NCBI RefSeq assembly: GCF_000213655.1
Contig: NC_015554.1
Location: 4,278,001 to 4,342,000, forward strand
Source: Alteromonas naphthalenivorans
GTDB taxonomy: Bacteria > Pseudomonadota > Gammaproteobacteria > Enterobacterales > Alteromonadaceae
DNA length: 64,000 bases
Direction: 5' to 3'
In this document: positions 56,202 through 64,000 of the stretch, piece by piece
How the letters are laid out: every line of letters starts with the position of its first letter
Position numbering within the stretch: position 1 is the stretch's first letter
Made by a program: the position numbers and the translations under genes
Notes under the pieces: model-generated
The model's input: only the letters and a program-made list of their open reading frames with translations
Database searches by the model: none
What the model was told of the DNA's origin: nothing

Positions 56202-58238
56202 TTAGCCACGAATGCCGCTATGGCGAAGTAAGGCATCTACGTTTGGCTCCCTGCCTCTAAAGGCAACGAATAAATCCATAGGCGCACGGCTACCACCCAT
56301 TTCAAGTATATTTTCCAAAAATGCTTTACCCGTGTCTTGGTTAAAAATACCGTCTTCTTCAAACTTACTGTAAGCGTCGGCAGATAACACTTCTGCCCAT
56401 TTATAGCTGTAATAGCCTGCTGCATAACCACCAGCAAAAATATGCCCAAAGCTATGCTGAAAACGGTTAAATGCTGGAGGTGTATTAACAGCGACTTCAG
56501 CGCGCACGCTGTTAAGAATGGCTTGTACATCAACATTGTCGCCAGACTCGCTATGCAATAAGAAATCAAACAAACTGAATTCCAGCTGACGCACCATTTG
56601 CATAGCGGCTTGGTAATCTCTGGCAGCTAACATTCTGTCAAGTAAATCAGCGGGTAAGGGTGCCCCCGTCTCATAGTGACCCGAGATAAAGTTAAGTGCA
56701 TCTTCTTCCCAGCACCAGTTTTCTAAAAACTGACTCGGTAGTTCTACGGCATCCCACGGCACACCATTAATACCAGATACACCAGCCACCGACATTTTAG
56801 TTAGCATGTGGTGTATGCCGTGTCCGAATTCATGGAAAAGGGTAACCACTTCATCGTGCGTGAATAAGGCAGGCTTATCCCCTACTGGGGCATTAAAGTT
56901 ACAAGTGAGATACGCCACAGGTAACTGTAATTCTCCGTCTAACTTTTCTCGGCGAACACGGCACTCATCCATCCACGCACCACCCCGCTTTTTAGCGCGA
57001 GCGTATAAGTCTAGGTAAAAACTACCGCGCAGCGCATCTGCACTATCGGTAATAGTGAAGTAACGTACATCTTTATGCCATGTATCAATGCCTGGCTGTT
57101 CAATGATTTTAAGGCCATACAATCTATGCACCACTTCGAACAAACCCGACAAAACTCTGTCTTCAGGAAAATACGGACGCAGCATTTCATCTGAAATGGT
57201 GTACTTTTCCTGTTTCAGCTTCTCACTGTAGTAAGGTAAGTCCCACGCGTTAAGCTCTGTTACCCCGTGGGTATCTTTCGCGTATGCTCGTACTTCTTCT
57301 AACTCTTTTTCTGCCTGCGGCTTCGATTTAGCAGCCAAATCACGTAAAAAGCCGGTAACTTGATCAGTCGATTCGGCCATTTTGGTGGCAAGGGAACGTT
57401 CAGAATAACTACTAAAACCGAGCAATTGTGCAATTTCACTGCGAAGGGCCAGTGTTTGTTGAATAATGTTGGTGTTGTCCCACTTACCTGCGTTGGGGCC
57501 TTGATCTGACGCCTTCGTCGCATAAGCGCGATACATTTCTTCTCGTAGCGCTGCATTGTCAGCATAAAGCATAACCGGTAAGTAAGAAGGAATATCTAAT
57601 GTGAATAGCCAGCCTTGTAAGTCTTTTTGATGTGCCGCTTGTGCTGCTGCATCGCGGGCTGATTCTGGCATACCAGAAAGGATGGCTTCGTCAGTGACAT
57701 GCTTGCTCCACCCCATGGTGGCGTCCATCACATTATTTGAAAATGTAGATGACAGTTCGCTTAACTTCGCTTGAATATCTGCATAGCGTTTCTTTTCCTC
57801 GCTTGGCAGTGCCACCCCACTCAAGGTGAAATCGCGAATAGCATTATCAATAACTTTCTGACGCTGTTCATCTAGCTCAGCATATTCGTTTGAGTCTTTT
57901 ATCGCCACGTATGCATTATACAAGCCTTCGTGCTGACCTACCCAAGTACCATATTCTGATAGCAAAGGTAAGCAAGCATCATGAGCTTCTCGCAGTTCGT
58001 CGCTACTCACCACTGAATTCATGTGAGAAACCGGTGACCACATCTTACTTAAATTGTCGTCTACCTCTTCTAAGCGCAATACTAAGTTCGCATAAGAGTA
58101 ATCCTTAGATGCAACCACCTCATCAATTTCAAGCTTACATTTTGCTATCGCTTTTTCGATGGCTGGCTTTATCTGCGCGGGCTCAATAGATGAAAATAAG
58201 GGCAAACCATCTACCAATTCAATTGCTGGGGTCGTCAT
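56202..58238 (-). CDS. prlC: Oligopeptidase A (M3 family)
   Basis: A 678-residue zinc metallopeptidase (E. coli 680). The catalytic motif HEFGHGIHHM near residue 468 holds both zinc histidines and the glutamate; the third ligand is in ELPSQFLENWCWEE about 30 residues later. The protein is cytoplasmic, without a signal peptide, and degrades signal peptides and oligopeptides. It is first of a minus-strand run with the Tag-like gene. Confidence 0.97.
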   Translation of the reverse strand: MTTPAIELVDGLPLFSSIEPAQIKPAIEKAIAKCKLEIDEVVASKDYSYANLVLRLEEVDDNLSKMWSPVSHMNSVVSSDELREAHDACLPLLSEYGTWVGQHEGLYNAYVAIKDSNEYAELDEQRQKVIDNAIRDFTLSGVALPSEEKKRYADIQAKLSELSSTFSNNVMDATMGWSKHVTDEAILSGMPESARDAAAQAAHQKDLQGWLFTLDIPSYLPVMLYADNAALREEMYRAYATKASDQGPNAGKWDNTNIIQQTLALRSEIAQLLGFSSYSERSLATKMAESTDQVTGFLRDLAAKSKPQAEKELEEVRAYAKDTHGVTELNAWDLPYYSEKLKQEKYTISDEMLRPYFPEDRVLSGLFEVVHRLYGLKIIEQPGIDTWHKDVRYFTITDSADALRGSFYLDLYARAKKRGGAWMDECRVRREKLDGELQLPVAYLTCNFNAPVGDKPALFTHDEVVTLFHEFGHGIHHMLTKMSVAGVSGINGVPWDAVELPSQFLENWCWEEDALNFISGHYETGAPLPADLLDRMLAARDYQAAMQMVRQLEFSLFDFLLHSESGDNVDVQAILNSVRAEVAVNTPPAFNRFQHSFGHIFAGGYAAGYYSYKWAEVLSADAYSKFEEDGIFNQDTGKAFLENILEMGGSRAPMDLFVAFRGREPNVDALLRHSGIRG

Positions 58239-58499
58239 AATCCGTCTACTCTTTTCAGTTCGTATAGCAAGTTATGTTGGGGTTGTTCGCAATAAAAACA
58301 AGCGCTGTAATTGCTCTAGATAACAGTGATATTTTTGCGTTCTATACTAGGATTACTATAAATGCTAAGCGTGCAGATCAAATTTTGAGTAATTCTTTCT
58401 TTTTATTTGCTACATGAAAAGTTTGTAACTCACTAATTCAGCAGCTAAAAACGCTTTAATAGAGTGTCGCAAATGTCACATTCACTACTTTTGTCTAAA
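58239..58499. other. Intergenic region between prlC and the sensory operon
   Basis: AT-rich and divergent. TGTCG-N6-TCACA at 58465-58480 is an imperfect CRP-like site (one perfect half), 20 bases ahead of the plus-strand promoter. No gene is visible. Confidence 0.45.
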
Positions 58500-58528
58500 T
58501 TGTGAACACCCCTATTCAGTGCTATAAC
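58500..58528 (+). promoter_or_regulatory. Promoter of the four-gene sensory operon
   Basis: TTGTGA (58500-58505), a 17-base spacer, and TATAAC (58523-58528), 28 bases ahead of ATG 58557, which has AGGAATTGAGC upstream. Confidence 0.5.
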
Positions 58529-58556
58529 GTTACAAGTTGGCATTAGGAATTGAGCA

Positions 58557-59117
58557 ATGAAGACATTAACATCAGGTGAAATCGCAACCTACTGCGATGT
58601 AAACCTTCGCACCGTGATTCGGTGGATAGAAAGCGGAAAACTCAAAGGGTTTAAGCTGCCCGGTCGTGGCAATAATCGCGTGCTAGTATCTGACTTTGTT
58701 TCCTTTCTTGAACACCACAACATTCCTATCCCAGACGATCTCCAAAGTGAGATATCACCTTCAATTCTTATTGTTGATGATGAAATGCCAGTGGCAAAGT
58801 CCATTCAAAGAGTGGCACGCCGTGGGGGATTCGAAAGCTATATTGCTACGGGTGGGTTTCAAGCTGGCATTATGTTGAGCCAGTATAACTCTAAGTTGAT
58901 GACCCTCGATTTAAGTATGCCTGGCATGGATGGTTACAGCGTTATCCAGTTTGTTCGAGAACAGCCTAAGTATAAAAATTTAAAAATTTTAGTCATTTCT
59001 GCACTTGACGATATCAGTCTAGACCGAGCTATCGAACTAGGTGCAAATGCAGTACTTTCAAAACCATTTACTAATAGCGAGCTCATCGAAACCATCGAAA
59101 AGTTCATGATTGAGTAA
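58557..59117 (+). CDS. Helix-turn-helix protein fused to a receiver domain
   Basis: A 186-residue regulator with inverted order. Residues 1-55 are an excisionase/MerR-like helix-turn-helix (SGEIATYCDVNLRTVIRWIESG then the wing LKGFKLPGRGNNRVLVSDF). Residues about 67-186 are a receiver with IVDDE (acidic pocket), a phosphorylatable D in LMTLDLSMPGMDG near residue 117, and a lysine in SKPFT near 171. It is first in a plus-strand operon with the binding protein and kinase, so it is probably the kinase's output. Its DNA target is unknown. Confidence 0.85.
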   Translation: MKTLTSGEIATYCDVNLRTVIRWIESGKLKGFKLPGRGNNRVLVSDFVSFLEHHNIPIPDDLQSEISPSILIVDDEMPVAKSIQRVARRGGFESYIATGGFQAGIMLSQYNSKLMTLDLSMPGMDGYSVIQFVREQPKYKNLKILVISALDDISLDRAIELGANAVLSKPFTNSELIETIEKFMIE

Positions 59118-59189
59118 GTTCATTATAAGTGTACTTGGCCAGTTTTTTTACTAGGGCCTTTTAAATGAGTGAGTTTGGGGTGAATCATA

Positions 59190-60026
59190 GTGAAAAAATC
59201 AATGTTTCAAGCTGCACGTCGTATATTTGCTTTTTTTGCACTCGCATTGTTCGCCTCTTTTGGTGCATGCAATACGTTAACGCTTGGCATAGTGCCACAA
59301 CAGTCTGCGAAGAAGCTTGCTGAAACCTGGCAACCGCTTATCAACTATATCTCTGAACATGCCGACATTGATGTGGTGTTTAAAATAGCGAAAGATATAC
59401 CAACCTTCGAACAAAGGCTGGCCGAGGGTGAGTACGATATTGCCTACATGAACCCTTTCCACTTTGTGGTATTTAATGACTCGGTTGGCTATCGCGCGCT
59501 GGCTCGCCAAAAAGACAAGCGAATTAAAGGCATTGTTGTCGTGAATGCTAACAGCACTATTACGTCACTTGACGATCTTAATGGTAAACAAATAGCCTTC
59601 CCCTCTCCTGCCGCATTTGCTGCTACTATTATTCCTAGTGCGTATTTGAAACAGCAGGGCGTTATTTTTACGCCACGCTATGTGCATTCTCATGACTCGG
59701 TGTATCTTAATGTACAAAGAGGCTTTTTTAACGCGGGTGGCGGTATAATAAGAACCTTAAATGGCGTTGATGAAAATACACGCAGTGCTTTTCGTGTTTT
59801 ATGGGAAAGTGATGGGTATACCCCTCATGCAATAGCAACCCATCCTCGAATAACTAAAACTCAAAGAGAGGCACTATTGGATGCGCTGCTTACTCTGTCA
59901 GAGGATAAAGACAATCATCAGCTATTGAAAAATATTGGCTTTAAAGGCTTTATGTCGTCAGCAGATGAAGATTGGGACGACGTACGAGCCTTGGGCATTA
60001 CCTCATTGGCAAGGCCGCAATTGTGA
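59190..60026 (+). CDS. PhnD-like periplasmic binding protein
   Basis: A 278-residue exported protein from GTG 59190 (TTTGGGGTG, 8 bases upstream). Residues 1-27 are a signal peptide; the end FGAC is a poor lipobox. The mature part resembles phosphate/phosphonate-binding PhnD proteins (PF12974): LTLGIVPQQSAKKLAETWQPL, the E-x-x-D-IAYMNPFHFVV block, LNGKQIAFPSPAAFAA and GFFNAGGGIIRTL. No ABC permease or ATPase gene is near; it overlaps the histidine kinase gene (GTGA), so it is likely the kinase's ligand sensor. Confidence 0.8.
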   Translation: MKKSMFQAARRIFAFFALALFASFGACNTLTLGIVPQQSAKKLAETWQPLINYISEHADIDVVFKIAKDIPTFEQRLAEGEYDIAYMNPFHFVVFNDSVGYRALARQKDKRIKGIVVVNANSTITSLDDLNGKQIAFPSPAAFAATIIPSAYLKQQGVIFTPRYVHSHDSVYLNVQRGFFNAGGGIIRTLNGVDENTRSAFRVLWESDGYTPHAIATHPRITKTQREALLDALLTLSEDKDNHQLLKNIGFKGFMSSADEDWDDVRALGITSLARPQL

Positions 60027-61723
60027 AAAAAGAAGCGTTGCTCTCGTTATCGCTACGAACCAAAACTATTGTTGGGGTAGCACTTATTGCTGCCATTTTG
60101 TTTTTAATTCTTATCACAACCGTATTTAAACTATTAAATGACTTAGTCGACACCAGTGTTGATACGTCTGCTCAAACTGCTACCAACCTGTTTGTGTCCA
60201 CCGCAAAAAATGCTTTTTTAAGCTACGACCTCGCTTCGCTAGAGGCAGATGCTACTGAAATCCTTTCAAACCCTAATATCAGTTATGTTCGAGTTCTCGA
60301 TAACAACAACAATGTATATGTGGAAAAAGGTGAACCAGAGGCGCTCAACCACCCCTTCCAGCTAGACAGTGATGTAATGAGTGCGACAGATGGTATATAC
60401 GATACCGCTGCTGATATTAAAGTTGGCGAGACCTTATATGGCAGAGTGGAAATAGGCCTTGATGTTGACTCTATTAACCAGTCGGTAAATCGGGTACGTA
60501 CTTGGACATTAACACTCGCCGCCATAGAACTTGCCCTTATTGCATTGTGCTCATTCTTGCTTGGGTCGTACTTAATGTCGCAGTTAAAACAACTACGCGC
60601 AGGTGCTAGGCATTTAGGAGCAGCGGTCAAAGATAAAAATTACCAAGATATCTCTGTAAAAGTGCGCGGCAAAGATGAACTCAGCGAGCTGGCTGAAGCG
60701 TTTAATCAATTGGTTGAGCTTTTAAAAGACGAAAATATTCATCGCGAGCGCGTTGAAGGTGAACTTAAAGAACTAAATAGCTTGTTGGAGGTGAAAGTAA
60801 AACAGCGTACCTCGTTGTTAAATCAAAAAAACTTCCAGCTTGAAGAAGCAAATAAAGACCTAAAAGAAGCACAGGTTCAATTGTTACAAGCAGAAAAAAT
60901 GGCATCAGTTGGCCAATTGGCCGCGGGTGTAGCGCACGAAATCAATAACCCGATAGGGTTTGTGAATAGTAATATGCATACCCTCAGTGAGTATGTAGCA
61001 ACCTACCAAATGATTTTCCAACAGCTTAATGATGTGCTTTTAAAAGATACCGATACTCATCAGGATGAAGCGATAAAACAGCTGCGCAATATTATACAGC
61101 AGCAAGATATGGAATTTATCAACAGCGACATCTCTGAACTCATCACCGATTCGAAGGACGGCCTAATTCGGGTTGCCGAAATAGTTAAAGGGCTAAAACT
61201 GTTCTCGCGCGTAGACAGTGATGAAATGCAATCTTACAACTTAAATGATTGTGTTCGCACCACCCTAGCGATGGTAAACAACCAGCTAAAATACATATGT
61301 AGCGTAGAAACCCATTTAGGGTCGATTCCCCATATCATGATGAACATGGGTAAAATTTCGCAAGTGGTGACCAACCTGCTTATTAATGCTGGCCAAGCAA
61401 TTGAAAGCACTGGCGCTCAGGGCACCATTACCATTACGACGCGGGAACTAGATGGCTACATCGAGCTTAGCGTACAAGACACTGGATGTGGTATTGAGCC
61501 GAGTCATCTAGATAAATTATTTAATCCGTTCTTCACTACTAAACCAGAAGGGCAAGGCACCGGACTTGGACTTTCTATTTCTTTCGGCATTGCTCAAGAG
61601 CACGGCGGCACTCTCCATGCATCAAGTAAAGATGGGGAAGGAAGCTGTTTCACGTTATGCCTACCAATACATAACCCGTTAGATGACAACGCCGAAGATT
61701 CTTTTCAGGACGATTCACTATGA
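60023..61723 (+). CDS. Membrane sensor histidine kinase
   Basis: A 566-residue kinase from GTG 60023, which overlaps the binding-protein stop as GTGA and has AAGG upstream; the frame opens earlier at 59972. TM1 is about 12-36 and TM2 about 157-180, flanking a periplasmic domain of about 120 residues. A HAMP domain (about 185-240), a coiled coil, a phospho-acceptor in VAHEINNPIGFVNSN near 303 and an ATPase domain (about 430-545; DTGCGIEP, GQGTGLGLSIS) follow. The H-box is of the NtrB-like HEINNP kind. It overlaps the next gene by four bases. Confidence 0.93.
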   Translation: MKKEALLSLSLRTKTIVGVALIAAILFLILITTVFKLLNDLVDTSVDTSAQTATNLFVSTAKNAFLSYDLASLEADATEILSNPNISYVRVLDNNNNVYVEKGEPEALNHPFQLDSDVMSATDGIYDTAADIKVGETLYGRVEIGLDVDSINQSVNRVRTWTLTLAAIELALIALCSFLLGSYLMSQLKQLRAGARHLGAAVKDKNYQDISVKVRGKDELSELAEAFNQLVELLKDENIHRERVEGELKELNSLLEVKVKQRTSLLNQKNFQLEEANKDLKEAQVQLLQAEKMASVGQLAAGVAHEINNPIGFVNSNMHTLSEYVATYQMIFQQLNDVLLKDTDTHQDEAIKQLRNIIQQQDMEFINSDISELITDSKDGLIRVAEIVKGLKLFSRVDSDEMQSYNLNDCVRTTLAMVNNQLKYICSVETHLGSIPHIMMNMGKISQVVTNLLINAGQAIESTGAQGTITITTRELDGYIELSVQDTGCGIEPSHLDKLFNPFFTTKPEGQGTGLGLSISFGIAQEHGGTLHASSKDGEGSCFTLCLPIHNPLDDNAEDSFQDDSL

Positions 61724-63048
61724 ATGATACCACTGACCAAAACGCCGACGTGTACACTGTTTTATTTGTCGACGATGAACCTAATATTCTTCGCGCCATT
61801 AAGCGCGCGCTCTTTTCTTTGAAAGTTAATTTATTGCTGGCTGACAGTGGCGCAAAAGCATTAGAGATCATGAAAGAAAATGAGGTTCATGTGATCATTT
61901 CCGACATGAAAATGCCACAAATGTCTGGCGCTGAATTACTGCAACAAGTCGCAGAGTTGTACCCTGAAAGTTATCGGTTGGTGCTAACCGGTTATGCCGA
62001 TATAGAATCTACTATTAAAGCGGTTAACGAGGGAAAAATTCATCGTTATTTACAAAAGCCCTGGGACAATAAAGAGCTTATATCTGCCATTGAAGATGGG
62101 TTAGAACGGGTAAAATTAAAAAATGAAAATACTCGGTTGCAAAAATTAACACGTCTGCAAAACCGTAAATTAAAAGAAGTGAACACATCGCTTGAGCAAA
62201 TGGTTCATAAGCGTACGCGCCAAATTAAAGCAGCGTTGAACAAGATTGAAAAACATAATCTTGCAATGGAACAGGTACTGTTTAATGTTATTAGCATTAA
62301 CCCCAACATAGACGGCAAATTTGCTATTGAAGTAAGTGAGCTTGCCACTAAGCTAGCCAAATACCTTCAACTAAGCCCTGAGGACGTTAAGCGAGTGCGC
62401 TACGCAGGACTCATTTGTGAACTTGGCTTGCTAGGGCTAAATACCGACGATTTTCTAGCCCCGTTCTCGAAGCTTAAGTATCAACAACAACAGAACTACT
62501 TAGACCAAACTAAACAAGCTGCGCTCATGCTCGCGCCAGCCACTGAATTACAGCCAGTGTCAGACATGATTGAATTTCAATTCGAGCATTATAACGGTGC
62601 TGGCCCCCGTAATGTGGTGGCGAAAGAAATTCCCATAGGTGCCCGTATAGTCTCAATAGCTAGAGATTACTGGCGCTTAGTCACTGGCCGAATGAGCGGT
62701 GAAGAAATGACACCGCGGGATGCCAAAGCCGAAATGAAAAAACATACCAACACGCGGTATGACGGTGAGATTTTATCCTTCTTACTTGCAGATGACGATG
62801 TGAGCACATCAAAATACATTTACAACACGATGAAAGCTTCGCAGCTAAAAGCGGGCATGGTATTAGCTAAAAATTTATATAATGATAGCCATATCCTTAT
62901 ACTGCCTGAAGGGCATACTTTCACCGACGCCACTATTCAAAAGCTAACTCAATTTGAAGAAGAGCGACGTCGTGCATTCAGTATTTTGATTGAGCCAGAT
63001 ACGCCGTTAGATGAAACCGAAGAAGGGGCTGCGCCTCAAGACACCTGA
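61720..63048 (+). CDS. Response regulator with degenerate HD-GYP domain
   Basis: A 442-residue protein. Residues about 12-130 are a receiver (LFVDDEPNIL, DMKMPQMSG, KPWDN). A coiled coil follows (about 135-185). Residues about 195-345 align with HD-GYP phosphodiesterases by pattern (LAKYLQLSPEDVKRVRYAGL, IPIGARIVSIA) but the metal residues are gone: HD becomes CE near 231, HHE becomes QFE near 286, GYP becomes GPR, and D in the VALAD motif becomes R. It cannot be an active phosphodiesterase. The C-terminal 90 residues are unassigned. It is last in the operon. Confidence 0.85.
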   Translation: MNDTTDQNADVYTVLFVDDEPNILRAIKRALFSLKVNLLLADSGAKALEIMKENEVHVIISDMKMPQMSGAELLQQVAELYPESYRLVLTGYADIESTIKAVNEGKIHRYLQKPWDNKELISAIEDGLERVKLKNENTRLQKLTRLQNRKLKEVNTSLEQMVHKRTRQIKAALNKIEKHNLAMEQVLFNVISINPNIDGKFAIEVSELATKLAKYLQLSPEDVKRVRYAGLICELGLLGLNTDDFLAPFSKLKYQQQQNYLDQTKQAALMLAPATELQPVSDMIEFQFEHYNGAGPRNVVAKEIPIGARIVSIARDYWRLVTGRMSGEEMTPRDAKAEMKKHTNTRYDGEILSFLLADDDVSTSKYIYNTMKASQLKAGMVLAKNLYNDSHILILPEGHTFTDATIQKLTQFEEERRRAFSILIEPDTPLDETEEGAAPQDT

Positions 63049-63260
63049 TCTTAAGTGTAGCTGTGGAGGTACCCATAAAGCCGGTATAAAGAGGCACTAA
63101 GGCAATTAGCGCTTCTTTGTTTTTTGTAACAGATACCCACGATAATGAAATCTTCTACCTTGCACCTCGGTCTCTTAAACGCGTATACAGTGTGTATTCC
63201 TTCAATTTCGTGTCACAATAAATGACAATTTTAGGCCTAACGGATAATAAGGCGGTTAAC

Positions 63261-64000
63261 ATGAAACATTTTGATTATATCTGCATAGGCGGCGGGAGTG
63301 GCGGCATTGCGTCTGCAAACCGTGCCGCCAAGCATGGTAAAAAAGCAGCCATTATTGAAGCTAAAGATATTGGCGGCACCTGCGTTAACGTAGGCTGTGT
63401 GCCTAAAAAAGCCATGTGGTACGGCGCACAAGTTGCCGAAGCTATTCACCGCTACGCACCAGAATATGGTTTTGATATCACTGTAAACCACTTCAGTTGG
63501 GATAGCCTAATTGCCAGCCGCCAAGCTTATATCGAACGCATTCATGCATCCTATGATCGCGCACTTACGGCTAACGACGTAACCCTTATTCGTGGTTTTG
63601 CTAAGTTTGTAGATAACAACACTATTGAAGTGGATGGTGAAACCTATACCGCAGACCATATTACCATTGCCACTGGTGGCCGCCCTGTCATTCCTGATAT
63701 TCCTGGCGCTCAGCACGGTATTAACTCAGATGGCTTCTTTGCACTAAAAGAACAACCTAAAAAAGCGGTTGTAGTAGGTGCAGGTTACATTGGCGTTGAG
63801 CTTGCTGGCGTATTGCATAGCTTGGGTACAGAAACCCACTTAGTAGTGCGTAAACATGCTCCGTTACGTAACTTCGACCCTATTATTCACGAAACCTTGG
63901 TTGATATGATTCATGCTGAAGGCTGCACATTACACAACCACGCCAGCGTTGAAAAAGTAGAACGCGGTGAAGGTAAGCACCTTTCAATTCATCTTACAAA
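63261..64000 (+). CDS. gor: Glutathione-disulfide reductase, N-terminal part (runs off the right edge)
   Basis: A frame open from ATG 63261 to the window end (246 codons). FDYICIGGGSGGIASANRAA is the FAD-binding motif, GGTCVNVGCVPKK holds the redox-active cysteine pair, and VVVGAGYIGVELAGVLHSLG is the NADPH-binding motif. It matches glutathione reductase rather than lipoamide dehydrogenase by its start and phrasing. AAGG lies upstream. It reduces oxidised glutathione with NADPH in the cytoplasm. It is partial because of the window. Confidence 0.93.
   Translation, partial: MKHFDYICIGGGSGGIASANRAAKHGKKAAIIEAKDIGGTCVNVGCVPKKAMWYGAQVAEAIHRYAPEYGFDITVNHFSWDSLIASRQAYIERIHASYDRALTANDVTLIRGFAKFVDNNTIEVDGETYTADHITIATGGRPVIPDIPGAQHGINSDGFFALKEQPKKAVVVGAGYIGVELAGVLHSLGTETHLVVRKHAPLRNFDPIIHETLVDMIHAEGCTLHNHASVEKVERGEGKHLSIHLT

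Noticed and set aside
58465..58480. CRP site ahead of the sensory operon
   Set aside because: One half is perfect, the other matches only three of five bases; kept only as a remark in the intergenic entry.
63049..63260. Terminator between the sensory operon and gor
   Set aside because: The only candidate stem (around 63100) has four to five pairs with mismatches, although a T-rich stretch follows.

Overview
The window reads as the chromosome of a marine gammaproteobacterium of the Alteromonas type. This is inferred from protein character (MotX of a sodium-driven polar flagellum, RNase R/RlmB, UbiEJB, CioAB, a subtilase with PPC domain, a TonB-dependent receptor) and from moderate GC; no database search was possible.

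Layout. 1-3469: the N-terminal part of an unknown exported protein and a 979-residue secreted calcium-repeat/FG-GAP protein. 3825-11837: a seven-gene, AT-rich, minus-strand surface-polysaccharide operon (split HAD/RgpF pair, two sulfotransferases, two glycosyltransferases, a pyruvyl transferase). 12034-20567: the spc and alpha ribosomal operons (rplN to rpmJ, rpsM to rplQ), with a recognisable S4 autoregulatory leader; the S10 operon is not upstream. 20913-26449: hybrid sensor kinase, DUF4397-like lipoprotein, secreted subtilase. 26993-31940: rnr-rlmB and divergent phoD. 32122-36064: TonB-dependent receptor, motX, small TIGR02647-type protein. 36312-38518: ubiD-fre. 38755-43867: exported proteins (lipoprotein, M28 peptidase, solute-binding-like protein, TonB-domain protein). 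44138-47088: GbsR-type regulator plus cyanide-insensitive cytochrome bd oxidase (cioAB), preceded by a perfect FNR-type box. 47350-47514: a 54-codon gene with its own promoter. 47548-52073: chemoreceptor, Lrp regulator with divergent cysteine synthase-like gene, periplasmic protein, cold-shock protein. 52355-58238: ubiE-ubiJ-ubiB, a Tag-like glycosylase and prlC, all minus. 58557-63048: a four-gene sensory operon (HTH-REC, PhnD-like binding protein, histidine kinase, REC with degenerate HD-GYP). 63261-64000: start of gor.

How the genes work together. The central block is core translation/transcription/secretion. The polysaccharide operon probably builds and decorates a sulfated, pyruvylated surface glycan. 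The ubi genes supply the quinone oxidised by CioAB. The sensory operon lies between prlC and gor, neighbours in enterobacteria, and looks like an inserted signalling module in which a periplasmic binding protein feeds a kinase rather than a transporter. The most notable new items are the FNR box at cioAB, the 54-codon gene, the pseudo-HD-GYP regulator, the overlapping mini-ORF leader of the polysaccharide operon, and several perfect inverted or tandem repeats.
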